DNA of 64,000 nt, taken from Micromonospora chersina (GTDB taxonomy: Bacteria; Actinomycetota; Actinomycetes; Mycobacteriales; Micromonosporaceae). How positions within the stretch are numbered: position 1 is the first letter of the stretch; each line of letters starts with the position of its first letter. The position numbers and the translations under genes were made by a program. The notes beneath the pieces were generated by a model, which ran no database searches, was not told the origin of the DNA, and saw only the letters and a list, made by a program, of their open reading frames with translations. Positions 48,130 through 56,437 of this stretch are shown in pieces. Location: the NCBI RefSeq assembly GCF_900091475.1, contig NZ_FMIB01000002.1, positions 6,200,001 to 6,264,000 on the forward strand, read 5' to 3'.

Positions 48130-50388
48130 GTGCACCCCTTCCTCCCGCGTCGCCGGACCGCGCTGCTCGCCACGGCCTCGGCGGCCACCCTCCTCGCCGG
48201 CGCGCTCACCACGGTGACCGCCGCAGCGGCGGCCACCGGCTGCCGCGTCGACTACCGGATCACCAACCAGTGGGGCGGCGGCTTCGGCGCCGACGTCACC
48301 GTCACGAACCTCGGCGACCCGGTGAACGGCTGGACGCTCACCTGGAGCTTCGCCGCCGGTCAGCAGGTCACCCAGTTCTGGAACGCCACGGTCAGCCAGT
48401 CCGGCGCCCAGGTCACCGCCCGGGACGCCGGTTACAACGCCGCCATCGGCACCGGCGGCACCGCCACCTTCGGCTTCAACGCCTCCTGGAACGACACCAG
48501 CAACCCGGCCCCGACCAGCTTCGCGCTCAACGGCGCCACCTGCACCGGCGCGACCACCCCCACCAGCGGGCCACCGCCCACCTCGGCGAGCCCGCGCCCG
48601 AGCCCGAGCCCGACGCCGACGACCACCACCCCGCCGGCCGGCGCGAAGCAGATGGAGAAGCTCGACCGGGGCCTCGTCAGCGTCCGCTCGGGCAGCGGGA
48701 ACCTCGTGTCCTGGCGGCTGCTCGGCACCGAGACCTCCGGCGTGACGTTCAACCTCTACCGCGGCGGCACCCGGGTCAACGGCACCCCGATCACCGGCGC
48801 CACCAGTTGGCTCGACAGCGGGGCGGCCGCCGGGGCGGCGTACACGGTGCGGGCCGTGGTGAACGGCGCCGAGCAGGCGGCGTCCGCTCCGGCGCTGCAG
48901 TTCCCGAACGGCTACCTGGACGTGCCGATCCAGGCCCCGCCCGGCGGCACCACCCCGACCGGGGAGGCCTACACCTACTCCGCGAACGACGCCAGCGTCG
49001 GTGACCTCGACGGCGACGGCCGCTACGAGTTCGTGCTCAAGTGGGACCCGTCCAACAGCAAGGACAACTCCCAGTCCGGCTACACCGGCAACGTCTACCT
49101 CGACGCCTACACCCTCACGGGCGCCCGGCTGTGGCGCGTCGACCTGGGCCGCAACATCCGCTCCGGCGCCCACTACACCCAGTTCCAGGTGTACGACTAC
49201 GACGGCGACGGCGACGCCGAGGTGGCCGCGAAGACCGCCGACGGCACCCGCTCCGGCACCGGCCAGGTGATCGGCTCGTCGTCGGCCGATCACCGCAACT
49301 CCAGCGGCTACGTGCTCGCCGGACCCGAGTACCTCACCATGTTCGACGGCCGCACCGGCGCCGCCCTGTCCACCGTCGACTACGACCCGCCGCGCGGCAC
49401 CGTCTCCTCGTGGGGCGACTCCTACGGCAACCGCGTCGACCGGTTCCTCGCGGCCACCGCCTACCTCGACGGGCAGCGCCCCTCGCTGGTCATGGCCCGG
49501 GGCTACTACACCCGCGCGGTCATCGCCGCGTGGGACTTCCGCGACGGCACGCTGCGCAAGCGGTGGACCTTCGACTCGAACGCCAGCGGCAACGGCGCCG
49601 CCGCCGGCCAGGGCAACCACAACCTGTCGGTGGCCGACGTGGACGGCGACGGCCGCCAGGAGATCGTGTACGGCGCCGCCACCATCGACGACAACGGCCG
49701 GCTGCTCTGGTCCACCGGCACCGGCCACGGCGACGCGATGCACGTCGGCGACCTCGACCCGGGCCGCGCCGGCCTGGAGGTCTTCAAGGTCGACGAGGAC
49801 GGCAGCAAGCCCAGTTCCTGGATGGCCGACGCGCGCACCGGCCAACTGCTGTGGCAGACCGCCCCGAACGGCGACAACGGCCGCGGCGTCTCCGACGACG
49901 TGTGGGCCGGCAGCCCCGGCGCCGAGTCCTGGTCCTCCGCCGTCGACGGCCTGCTCAACACCCGGGGCCAGAACGTCGGCCGCAAGCCCTCCTCGGCGAA
50001 CTTCCTCGCCTGGTGGGACGGCGACCCGGTGCGCGAACTGCTCGACGGCACCCGGATCGACAAGTACGGCACCGGCGGCGACACCCGGCTGCTCACCGGC
50101 AGCGGCGTCGCGTCGAACAACGGCACCAAGTCCACCCCGGCGCTCTCCGGCGACATCCTCGGCGACTGGCGGGAGGAGGTGGTCTGGCGGACCGCCGACA
50201 GCACGGCGCTGCGCATCTACAGCACGCCCACCCCGACCGGCCTGCGCCTGCCGACCCTCATGCACGACCCGCAGTACCGGGTCGCCGTGGCCTGGCAGAA
50301 CACCGCCTACAACCAGCCGCCGCACCCGGGCTTCCACCTGGGCGACGGCATGAGCACCCCGCCCGCGCCGAAGATCTACCTGCGCTGA
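48130..50388 (+). CDS. Secreted rhamnogalacturonan endolyase (PL11) with N-terminal CBM2
   Basis: 752 residues from GTG 48130. Signal peptide (RRRTALLATASAATLLAG...). CBM2 at ~36-140: CRVDYRITNQWGGGFGADV, W in WTLTWSFAAGQ and FWNATV, closing Cys in CTGA. Then a Pro/Ser/Thr linker (~142-172), a domain RGLVSVRSGSGNLVSWRLLG and the eight-bladed PL11 propeller with Ca-binding DxDxDG repeats (DLDGDGRYE, DYDGDGDAE, DVDGDGRQE) and HNLSVADV. Cleaves the rhamnogalacturonan I backbone of pectin by beta-elimination. CBM2 normally binds cellulose, so the enzyme is anchored to plant wall. Confidence 0.95.
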   Translation: MHPFLPRRRTALLATASAATLLAGALTTVTAAAAATGCRVDYRITNQWGGGFGADVTVTNLGDPVNGWTLTWSFAAGQQVTQFWNATVSQSGAQVTARDAGYNAAIGTGGTATFGFNASWNDTSNPAPTSFALNGATCTGATTPTSGPPPTSASPRPSPSPTPTTTTPPAGAKQMEKLDRGLVSVRSGSGNLVSWRLLGTETSGVTFNLYRGGTRVNGTPITGATSWLDSGAAAGAAYTVRAVVNGAEQAASAPALQFPNGYLDVPIQAPPGGTTPTGEAYTYSANDASVGDLDGDGRYEFVLKWDPSNSKDNSQSGYTGNVYLDAYTLTGARLWRVDLGRNIRSGAHYTQFQVYDYDGDGDAEVAAKTADGTRSGTGQVIGSSSADHRNSSGYVLAGPEYLTMFDGRTGAALSTVDYDPPRGTVSSWGDSYGNRVDRFLAATAYLDGQRPSLVMARGYYTRAVIAAWDFRDGTLRKRWTFDSNASGNGAAAGQGNHNLSVADVDGDGRQEIVYGAATIDDNGRLLWSTGTGHGDAMHVGDLDPGRAGLEVFKVDEDGSKPSSWMADARTGQLLWQTAPNGDNGRGVSDDVWAGSPGAESWSSAVDGLLNTRGQNVGRKPSSANFLAWWDGDPVRELLDGTRIDKYGTGGDTRLLTGSGVASNNGTKSTPALSGDILGDWREEVVWRTADSTALRIYSTPTPTGLRLPTLMHDPQYRVAVAWQNTAYNQPPHPGFHLGDGMSTPPAPKIYLR

Positions 50389-50396
50389 GCGGTAAG

Positions 50397-50443
50397 GCAC
50401 CGGGTCGCCGGCCGCGGAACCCGCTCCGCCGGCGACCCGGTGC
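50397..50443. terminator. Bidirectional terminator, perfect 16-bp arms
   Basis: GCACCGGGTCGCCGGC (50397-50412) / GCCGGCGACCCGGTGC (50428-50443), loop of 15, after the lyase stop. Confidence 0.85.
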
Positions 50444-50555
50444 ACCACACCGCGGCAATCCCGACCCGTCCCGACCGGGAATGCCGTACCACCACCGGAA
50501 CCAAAGTTAGGCCGTCCGCGCGACGGTGGGGTGACGTGGCTATGAAGAGCGTGTT

Positions 50556-51578
50556 TCAGCCCTTCCGGCGCAGGCCACCGGCCACCTTCTCGGCGATCAG
50601 CTCGAACGAGCGGACCCGGTCGGCCACGTCGTAGACCATCGTGGTCAGCATCAGCTCGTCGGCGCCGGTGCGCTCCAGCAGCGCGCCGAGCTGCCGGGCC
50701 ACCGTCTCCGGCGAACCGGTCGCCTGGCCCTCCCGGCGCTGCGCCACGAACTCGCGCTCGAACTCCGAGTACGGGTAGGCCGCCGCCTCCTCCGGGCTGA
50801 CCAGCGGCTCCGGCCGCCCCGACCGCAGCTTCAGCAAGGACAACCCGGCCGGACCGGCCAGCCACTCGGCCCGCTCGTCGGTCTCCGCGCACACCGCGTT
50901 GACCGCCACCATCGCGTACGGCTGCTCCAGCCACTGCGACGGCCGGAAGCTCTGCCGGTAGAGCTGGAGCGCCGGGATGGTGTTCTGCGCGCTGAAGTGG
51001 TGCGCGAACGAGAACGGCAGCCCGAGCAGCCCGGCCAGCTGGGCGCTGAACCCGCTCGACCCGAGCAGCCACACGGCCGGGGACTGCCCCCGACCCGGCG
51101 TGGCGGTGATCGGGCCCGGCTCCGCCCCGCTGAAATAGTTCATGAGGTCGGCCAGCTCGCGCGGGAAGTGCTCCGCCGACAGCCCCTCCATGGTCCGGCG
51201 CAGCGCCAGCGCGGTCACCTGGTCGGTGCCCGGCGCACGGCCGATGCCCAGGTCGATCCGGCCCGGGTGCAGCGCCTCCAGCGTGCCGAACTGCTCCGCC
51301 ACCACCAGCGGGGCGTGGTTGGGCAGCATCACGCCACCGGAACCCAGCCGGATCGTCGAGGTGTGCGCCGCCAGGTGCGCCAGCAGCACCGCCGGCGCGG
51401 AACTGGCGATCGCCGGCATGTTGTGATGCTCGGCCACCCAGAACCGGCGGTAGCCCAGCTCCTCGGTGCGGCGGGCCAGCTCGGTCGTGTGCCGCAGCGC
51501 CTCGCCGGCGCTGCCGGTGGCGGCCACCGGAGCAAGATCAAGAACAGACAGGGGTACGTCGATCACGACAATGATCAA
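50556..51578 (-). CDS. LLM-class flavin-dependent monooxygenase (luciferase-like)
   Basis: 340 residues from ATG 51578 (GTG 51566 possible; no clear site for either). F420/FMN luciferase-type TIM barrel of the MsnO8 group: [11 protein letters not shown] at the start, [49 protein letters not shown], and [15 protein letters not shown]. Substrate unknown. It precedes the PLP lyase/Lrp pair but is on its own transcript or follows the Lrp gene on the minus strand (34-base gap). Confidence 0.93.
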   Translation of the reverse strand: MIIVVIDVPLSVLDLAPVAATGSAGEALRHTTELARRTEELGYRRFWVAEHHNMPAIASSAPAVLLAHLAAHTSTIRLGSGGVMLPNHAPLVVAEQFGTLEALHPGRIDLGIGRAPGTDQVTALALRRTMEGLSAEHFPRELADLMNYFSGAEPGPITATPGRGQSPAVWLLGSSGFSAQLAGLLGLPFSFAHHFSAQNTIPALQLYRQSFRPSQWLEQPYAMVAVNAVCAETDERAEWLAGPAGLSLLKLRSGRPEPLVSPEEAAAYPYSEFEREFVAQRREGQATGSPETVARQLGALLERTGADELMLTTMVYDVADRVRSFELIAEKVAGGLRRKG

Positions 51579-51612
51579 CCCGCCGCGCGCCGGATTTGTT
51601 CCCCCGGGTGCG

Positions 51613-52092
51613 TCAGCCCATACCGCGCGCCTGCTCGAAGATCAGACTCGTCTGGGTGTGCTGCACCGCCGGATCCACCGCCAGATGGTCCAGCACGAAG
51701 TCCCGCAACGCGTCGCCCGACGCCGCCCGCACGTGCAGCACGTAGTCCTCCGCGCCCGCCACGTGGAACACCGACACCACCCCCGGCAGCCGCACCGACC
51801 GGGCCCGGAACGCGTCCACCGCCGCCCGCTCGTGCGCCGCCAGCCGCACCGACACCAGCGCCTGCAACGGCAGCCCCACGGCCGCCGGGTCCACCTCCGC
51901 GTGGAACCCCCGGATCGCCCCGCACTCGCGCAGGGCCCGGGTCCGCGTCAGGCACGTCGACGGCGCCACACCCACCCGCTCGGCGAGGGCGTTGTTCGGC
52001 AGCCGCCCGTCCGCCGCCAGCTCGGCCAGGATCGCGCGGTCGGTGTCGTCCAGCGCCGCGAACGGCCGTACATCATTCGGTGCGACAGGCAT
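51613..52092 (-). CDS. Lrp/AsnC family regulator
   Basis: 159 residues from ATG 52092 (GGAAGGATGG upstream; the frame to 52146 reaches into the divergent gene's leader and is rejected). [43 protein letters not shown] ligand domain: [32 protein letters not shown]. Divergent from a sulfur amino acid PLP enzyme, 83 bases apart; by analogy with MdeR-type pairs it probably activates or represses that gene in response to an amino acid. Confidence 0.94.
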   Translation of the reverse strand: MPVAPNDVRPFAALDDTDRAILAELAADGRLPNNALAERVGVAPSTCLTRTRALRECGAIRGFHAEVDPAAVGLPLQALVSVRLAAHERAAVDAFRARSVRLPGVVSVFHVAGAEDYVLHVRAASGDALRDFVLDHLAVDPAVQHTQTSLIFEQARGMG

Positions 52093-52175
52093 GCGACCAT
52101 CCTTCCCCGAACTTCCCTCACCCGGAAGGGGTCGACGCAGAATCATCTTCGCTTCTCTTGCCCGACAGCACGCTC

Positions 52176-53351
52176 ATGTTCGACGCTTCCGGCATGACCG
52201 CCGTGGACACCGCAGCCGTGCACGCCGGACGCGAGGACCTCGCGGCTCTCGGCGTCCACGTGCCGCCCATCGACTTCTCCACCACCAACCCGCTGCCCTC
52301 CGTGGCCGGCGGCGGTGACGACTACGAAACCCTCGCCACCGGGGGCACCCTCCCCGCCGGCGGCAGCGCCGTCTACCAGCGGCTCTGGAACCCGACAGTG
52401 GCCCGCTTCGAAACCGCCCTCGCCCACCTCGAAGGCACCGCCGAAGCCGTCGCCTTCGCCAGCGGCATGGCCGCCCTCACCGCCGCCCTGCTCGCCGCCA
52501 CCCGCGACGGGAAGCGCCACATCGTCGCCGTCCGTCCCCTCTACGGCGGCACCGACCACGTGCTCGCCACCGGCCTGCTCGGCACCGAGGTCACCTGGGC
52601 CCGCCCCGACGAGGTCGCCGTCGCCGTGCGCCCCGACACCGCCCTCGTCGTCGTCGAGACCCCCGCCAACCCCACCCTCGACCTCGTCGACATCGCCGCC
52701 CTCGCCGCCGCCGCCGGCCACGCGCCGCTGCTCGTCGACAACACCGTCGCGACCCCCGTCCTCCAGCAGCCCGCCCGGCACGGCGCCGCCCTCGTGCTGC
52801 ACAGCGCCACCAAGAGCATCGGCGGCCACGGCGACGTCCTCGCCGGTGTCGTCGCCTGCGCCCCCGACTGGGCCGCCCGCCTGCGCCAGGTCCGCGCCGT
52901 CACCGGCGCCGTCCTGCACCCGCTCGGCGCCTACCTCCTGCACCGCGGCCTGCAGACCCTGCCGCTGCGGGTCCGCGCCCAGCAGGCCGGCGCCGAGAAG
53001 ATCGCCGCCTGGCTCTCCGACCACCCCGCCGTCGCCCGGGTCCACCACCCCAGCGTCGGTGACCCGGCCGGGCTCGTCGGCCGGCAGATGTCCGGCCCCG
53101 GCAGCCTGCTCGCCTTCGAGGTACGCGGCGGCGCCCCCGCCGCGGCCGCCGTCGCCGGCGCCTGCCGGCTCATCACCCACGCCGTGTCGCTCGGCGGCGT
53201 CGACACGCTGATCCAGCACCCGGCCTCGCTCACCCACCGGCCGGTCGAGGGCGACGCCAAGCCGGGCGGCGGGCTGCTGCGCCTGTCCGTCGGGCTGGAG
53301 GACCCGGAGGACCTGCGCGCCGACCTGGCGCAGGCGCTCGCGGTGCTCTGA
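52176..53351 (+). CDS. PLP-dependent trans-sulfuration enzyme (cystathionine/methionine gamma-lyase family)
   Basis: 391 residues from ATG 52176 (ATG 52194 also possible; no Shine-Dalgarno at either). PLP lysine K213 in LHSATKSIGGHGD. Other family marks: VYQRLWNPT, AVAFASGMAALTAAL, PLYGGTD, VVETPANPTLDLVD (Asp for the pyridine N in LVDNTVATP), SLGGVDTLIQHPAS and RLSVGLEDPEDL. Cleaves or makes C-S bonds; specificity (cystathionine, methionine, homocysteine) cannot be set from the sequence. Likely under the divergent Lrp regulator. Confidence 0.93.
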   Translation: MFDASGMTAVDTAAVHAGREDLAALGVHVPPIDFSTTNPLPSVAGGGDDYETLATGGTLPAGGSAVYQRLWNPTVARFETALAHLEGTAEAVAFASGMAALTAALLAATRDGKRHIVAVRPLYGGTDHVLATGLLGTEVTWARPDEVAVAVRPDTALVVVETPANPTLDLVDIAALAAAAGHAPLLVDNTVATPVLQQPARHGAALVLHSATKSIGGHGDVLAGVVACAPDWAARLRQVRAVTGAVLHPLGAYLLHRGLQTLPLRVRAQQAGAEKIAAWLSDHPAVARVHHPSVGDPAGLVGRQMSGPGSLLAFEVRGGAPAAAAVAGACRLITHAVSLGGVDTLIQHPASLTHRPVEGDAKPGGGLLRLSVGLEDPEDLRADLAQALAVL

Positions 53352-53357
53352 CGAAGG

Positions 53358-54107
53358 TCAGGTCTTCGGGCCGACGTGGCGGTCCAGCGCCGGCACGGCG
53401 CCCCGCCGCGCCACCGACAGCGAGTTGCGCCGGTTCATCCGCCAGGCGATGCCCAGCAGGTCCAGAGCCCACTGGCAGAGGCCCATGATGTCCGCCGACT
53501 CGTTGGTGAACATGTAGCGCGGGTAGACGTACTCCTTACCGCGCACCACGACCCGGTTGGCGAACCGGCAACCGTCGGAGTGGAACAGGCCGCGCAGGAA
53601 GTCGCCGGGGTGGGCCTCGACGATGGTCCGCTGCCAGTCGGCCAGGACGATCGGGCGCTCGTGCTTCTTGCCGGGCCCGTGCTGCGGAAACAGGCACGGC
53701 CAGTGCTTGCCGTAGCTCTGGACATTGACGCAGCCCTGTTGCGGGACGCGCTGCACCTTCTCCGCCAGCACCGCCCGCATCGCGTCGTCGCAGGCGCTGA
53801 TCAGGCCCGGCCAGCTGTTACTGCAGGAGATCCGGAGCACCGGCACCCGCGCGGTGGCCACCAGATGCCCGTCGCCCAGGTAGAGGCCGAGCAGGTAGGC
53901 GTAGGCGGTGGGATCTGTCGGAACCCCGACATCCTCCCGGCAGCGGAAACATCGCAGCGCGGTGCCCTGAACGGCAGGCGTGGGGCGGTCCCGGCACCAG
54001 TGCCAGACGGTGCGGTAGTTGAGGCCGACACTGCGGGCCGCTTCGGCGACGGTGGCCCCGGACAGGAAGACCTGACGTGCTCGAGCGCGTATCTCGGGTG
54101 GATGCAC
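53358..54107 (-). CDS. LAGLIDADG homing endonuclease with N-terminal HTH
   Basis: 249 residues from GTG 54107; the frame reaches 54167, inside the tRNA gene, and that start is rejected. Residues ~1-45 form an HTH (RARQVFLSGATVAEAARSVG, LNYRTVWHW). Motif 1 LLGLYLGDGHL is near residues 73-83 and motif 2 FLRGLFHSDGCRF near 168-180, each with the catalytic Asp, so a single-chain two-motif enzyme. CRFANRVVVRG and RYMFTNESADI are typical of actinobacterial free-standing members. The gene starts 36 bases after the tRNA 3' end on the same strand and may use the tRNA's promoter. Not inside an intron or intein. Base composition is lower in GC than its neighbours. Confidence 0.85.
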   Translation of the reverse strand: MHPPEIRARARQVFLSGATVAEAARSVGLNYRTVWHWCRDRPTPAVQGTALRCFRCREDVGVPTDPTAYAYLLGLYLGDGHLVATARVPVLRISCSNSWPGLISACDDAMRAVLAEKVQRVPQQGCVNVQSYGKHWPCLFPQHGPGKKHERPIVLADWQRTIVEAHPGDFLRGLFHSDGCRFANRVVVRGKEYVYPRYMFTNESADIMGLCQWALDLLGIAWRMNRRNSLSVARRGAVPALDRHVGPKT

Positions 54108-54142
54108 GACGACATCTTCGAACGCCTGTATGACAATTTGCG

Positions 54143-54215
54143 TGCCCCCGGTGGGATTCGAACCCACACTTTATGCAGTTTGAGTGCATCGTCTCTGCCA
54201 TTGGACTACAGGGGC
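54143..54215 (-). tRNA. tRNA-Leu (anticodon CAA), class I fold, 73 nt
   Basis: Reads on the minus strand from GCCCCTG to CGGGGGCA. Acceptor GCCCCTG/CGGGGGC (one T-G pair), discriminator A73, D arm GTCC/AGAC, anticodon stem ATGCA/TGCAT with loop CTCAAAC giving anticodon CAA (54182-54180), a 5-base variable loop AAAGT, and T arm GTGGG/CCCAC with loop TTCGAAT. CCA is not encoded. CAA reads UUG, leucine, yet bacterial tRNA-Leu normally has a long class II variable arm. All stems pair and TTCGAAT is canonical, so it looks functional; its charging identity is open. Confidence 0.88.
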
Positions 54216-54309
54216 ATTGCGCAGTTCGGCGCTGCAAGGATACCCACTACGCTAAGGGCGGTGGCACCCGGCACGGCGGGTGCAGAGCTCAGACTGGTGG
54301 GAGTGGCTC

Positions 54310-54930
54310 GTGGCCGAGATGCAGACGGATGCCGAGCGCAAGCGCGTTCTGATCGCCGAGGACGAGGCGCTCATCCGGCTGGACCTGGCCGAGATGCTCG
54401 TGGAAGAGGGCTACGAGGTGGTCGGCGAGGCCGGTGACGGCGAGACCGCCGTCAAGCTCGCCGAGGAGCTGAAGCCGGACCTGGTCATCCTCGACATCAA
54501 GATGCCGATCATGGACGGGCTGGCCGCCGCCGAGCGGATCGCCGGCGCGCGGATCGCCCCGGTCATCATCCTGACCGCGTTCAGCCAGCGCGACCTGGTG
54601 GAGCGGGCCCGCGCGGCAGGCGCGATGGCCTACCTGGTCAAGCCGTTCCAGAAGAGCGACCTCGTGCCGGCCGTGGAGATCGCGCTGTCGCGCTACTCGG
54701 AGATCGCGGCGCTGGAGGCGGAGGTCGCGGGCCTCACCGACCGGCTGGAGATCCGCAAGACCGTCGAGCGGGCCAAGGGCGCGCTCATGACGACGTACGG
54801 GATGACCGAGCCGCAGGCGTTCAAGTGGATCCAGCGCACCGCCATGGACCACCGGATGACCATGAAGGAGGTCGCCGAGCGGATCCTCGCCGAGACCGCC
54901 GGCGGCGAGGTGGCACAGCCGGCCTCCTGA
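54310..54930 (+). CDS. pdtaR: ANTAR-domain response regulator (PdtaR-like)
   Basis: 206 residues from GTG 54310 (GGGAG seven bases upstream; ATG 54319 alternative). Receiver domain: acidic pair IAEDEALIRLD, phosphoacceptor Asp62 in VILDIKMPIMDG, Thr in ILTAFSQ, Lys111 in YLVKPFQ. A linker coiled coil then the C-terminal ANTAR domain (~140-195) that binds RNA antiterminator hairpins: RLEIRKTVERAKGALM and EPQAFKWIQRTAMDHRMTM. Orthologous by position and architecture to Rv1626/PdtaR, an RNA-binding antiterminator. The partner histidine kinase is not in this window. Confidence 0.93.
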   Translation: MAEMQTDAERKRVLIAEDEALIRLDLAEMLVEEGYEVVGEAGDGETAVKLAEELKPDLVILDIKMPIMDGLAAAERIAGARIAPVIILTAFSQRDLVERARAAGAMAYLVKPFQKSDLVPAVEIALSRYSEIAALEAEVAGLTDRLEIRKTVERAKGALMTTYGMTEPQAFKWIQRTAMDHRMTMKEVAERILAETAGGEVAQPAS

Positions 54931-54994
54931 TCCCCGTCCTGGGGACATCGAAAGGCGCGCGGCTCGCCGGGTTCCCGGTGTCGGGCCCGGTCGA

Positions 54995-55000
54995 TACGAT
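54995..55000 (+). promoter_or_regulatory. -10 element of the lipoprotein gene (leaderless)
   Basis: TACGAT at 54995-55000 ends seven bases before ATG 55008. Confidence 0.5.
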
Positions 55001-55007
55001 CGCCGCC

Positions 55008-56177
55008 ATGCGGCGTCCGCTGGCGGTGCTCGGCCTGCTCGTGGTGCTGCTCGCTGCCTGCCGTTCGTCCGGCCGGGCCGGGCCCGCGCCCGCGCCCGAG
55101 CCGTTGCGGCCGGCCTGGCAGCCGGTCAGCCTGCCGATGCCACCCGGCCTGTCCGGCCGGTTGGCGCTGCGTGACGTGGCGTCCTGCGCCGGCCGCTGGT
55201 TCGTGGTGGGCGCGGTGGTGGACGCCGCGGGGGTGACGCACCCGGCGGCCTGGTCGAGCGCCGACGCGGCCACCTGGGTTCCGCTGCGGCCGGTGCCGCG
55301 CAGCCCGTACGGGGTGGAGAACGTGTTGACGGCGGCGGGCTGCCGGGACGGCCGGCTGGGCGCGGTGGGCGGCAAGAGCGGCGGGGTGCACGGCAATCCA
55401 CGGATCAGCACCTGGCGGCAGGTGGCGGACGGTTCGCTGGTCGAGGTGCCGGCCGAGTTCGAGGTGTTCGGTGGCGCGGACGCGGTCAACGTGGGCCGGA
55501 TCGCGGGCGGGCCGCGCGGCTGGCTGCTCTCGGGTAACCGGGCGACCGGCGCGGCGGCCTGGGTGTCCCCGGACGGGGCGGAGTTCCGCTTGGTGAGCGC
55601 GGTGCCGGGCCTGGCCGCGGACGCGACGGGCCGGCCCTGGGTGGCCGACGGCACGGCGACGGCGTCGGGGTGGCTCATGGTGGGCTCGGTGCTGGCGTCG
55701 GGGCGTACCGGATCTCGGGCCGTGGTGTGGACCTCGGCGGACGGGTCGGCCTGGCGGCGCGCGGTGCTGCCGGGTGGTGGCGCGGACGAGGACCTGCAGC
55801 GGGTGGTGCGGGCGGGGGACCGGGTGGTGGCGGTCGGCCGGCGCGGCGAGGGTCTGGGCGCCTGGCTGGGTGCGGGTGACGCGTGGCGGCCGGGTGGGGG
55901 CCTGGGCGGCGCGGGCACGGACCGGCCGGGCCGGGTGTGGGGGCTGGCGGCGCGCGGTGACGGCGTGTGGGCGGTGGTGGTCGGGTCGGCGGAGCGTGCG
56001 GGGTGGTTCTCGGCGGACGGTGTGCGGTGGTCGCCGGTGGCGTTGCCGGTGGCCGTGCCGGCGGGGAGTGACCGGACGGTGGCGGTGACCGCAGCGGGTG
56101 AGGAGGCGCTGCTGCTGGTGGACGACGACGCCGGGGCGCGGGTGTGGGCGGCGCGGGGGCCGTGGGGGCCCGCGTGA
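55008..56177 (+). CDS. Putative beta-propeller lipoprotein
   Basis: 389 residues. Lipoprotein signal peptide with lipobox LLAAC near residue 20; substrate for Lgt. The rest has repeated WxSxDxxxW-like blades (AAWSSADAATWVPL, AAWVSPDGAEFRLV, VVWTSADGSAWRRA, GWFSADGVRWSPV), that is, Asp-box-like repeats, suggesting a surface beta-propeller. No catalytic motif recognised. Own leaderless promoter. Function unknown. Confidence 0.82.
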   Translation: MRRPLAVLGLLVVLLAACRSSGRAGPAPAPEPLRPAWQPVSLPMPPGLSGRLALRDVASCAGRWFVVGAVVDAAGVTHPAAWSSADAATWVPLRPVPRSPYGVENVLTAAGCRDGRLGAVGGKSGGVHGNPRISTWRQVADGSLVEVPAEFEVFGGADAVNVGRIAGGPRGWLLSGNRATGAAAWVSPDGAEFRLVSAVPGLAADATGRPWVADGTATASGWLMVGSVLASGRTGSRAVVWTSADGSAWRRAVLPGGGADEDLQRVVRAGDRVVAVGRRGEGLGAWLGAGDAWRPGGGLGGAGTDRPGRVWGLAARGDGVWAVVVGSAERAGWFSADGVRWSPVALPVAVPAGSDRTVAVTAAGEEALLLVDDDAGARVWAARGPWGPA

Positions 56178-56437
56178 GCCTCCCACCAGCGTGTTTCCGG
56201 TCGGTGTCGGATGTCCGATTTTCTCGCCACGCGGGCCCGTGTGTTACAGCACTTCTGTGAATCCGGCCACTCAACGTAACGGTTAGGTCAACCCCGCTTC
56301 CCAGGTCTACCTTCGCAGGCCACTGGTGGGATAACGTCCCGGCCCAGACCGGGATCGCGGTCGGTCCGGCCTACCCCTGCAAGGTCCAATTCGCGGTGGG
56401 TGGTTTCCGGGCCATCGGACGGAGGAGGGTACGAGCC
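56178..56437. promoter_or_regulatory. Leader and probable promoter region of livJ
   Basis: 260 non-coding bases, less GC-rich at 56200-56300. -10-like TAACGT at 56332-56337 and TTAGGT at 56283-56288; no convincing -35. GGAGGAGGG precedes the GTG of livJ. Confidence 0.4.

Noticed and set aside
54108..54167. Upstream extension of the LAGLIDADG gene to an ATG at 54167
   Set aside because: That start is inside the tRNA gene; a start at GTG 54107 is more sensible.
54143..54215. tRNA pseudogene
   Set aside because: All four stems pair and the T loop is canonical; decay would be expected to break at least one stem.
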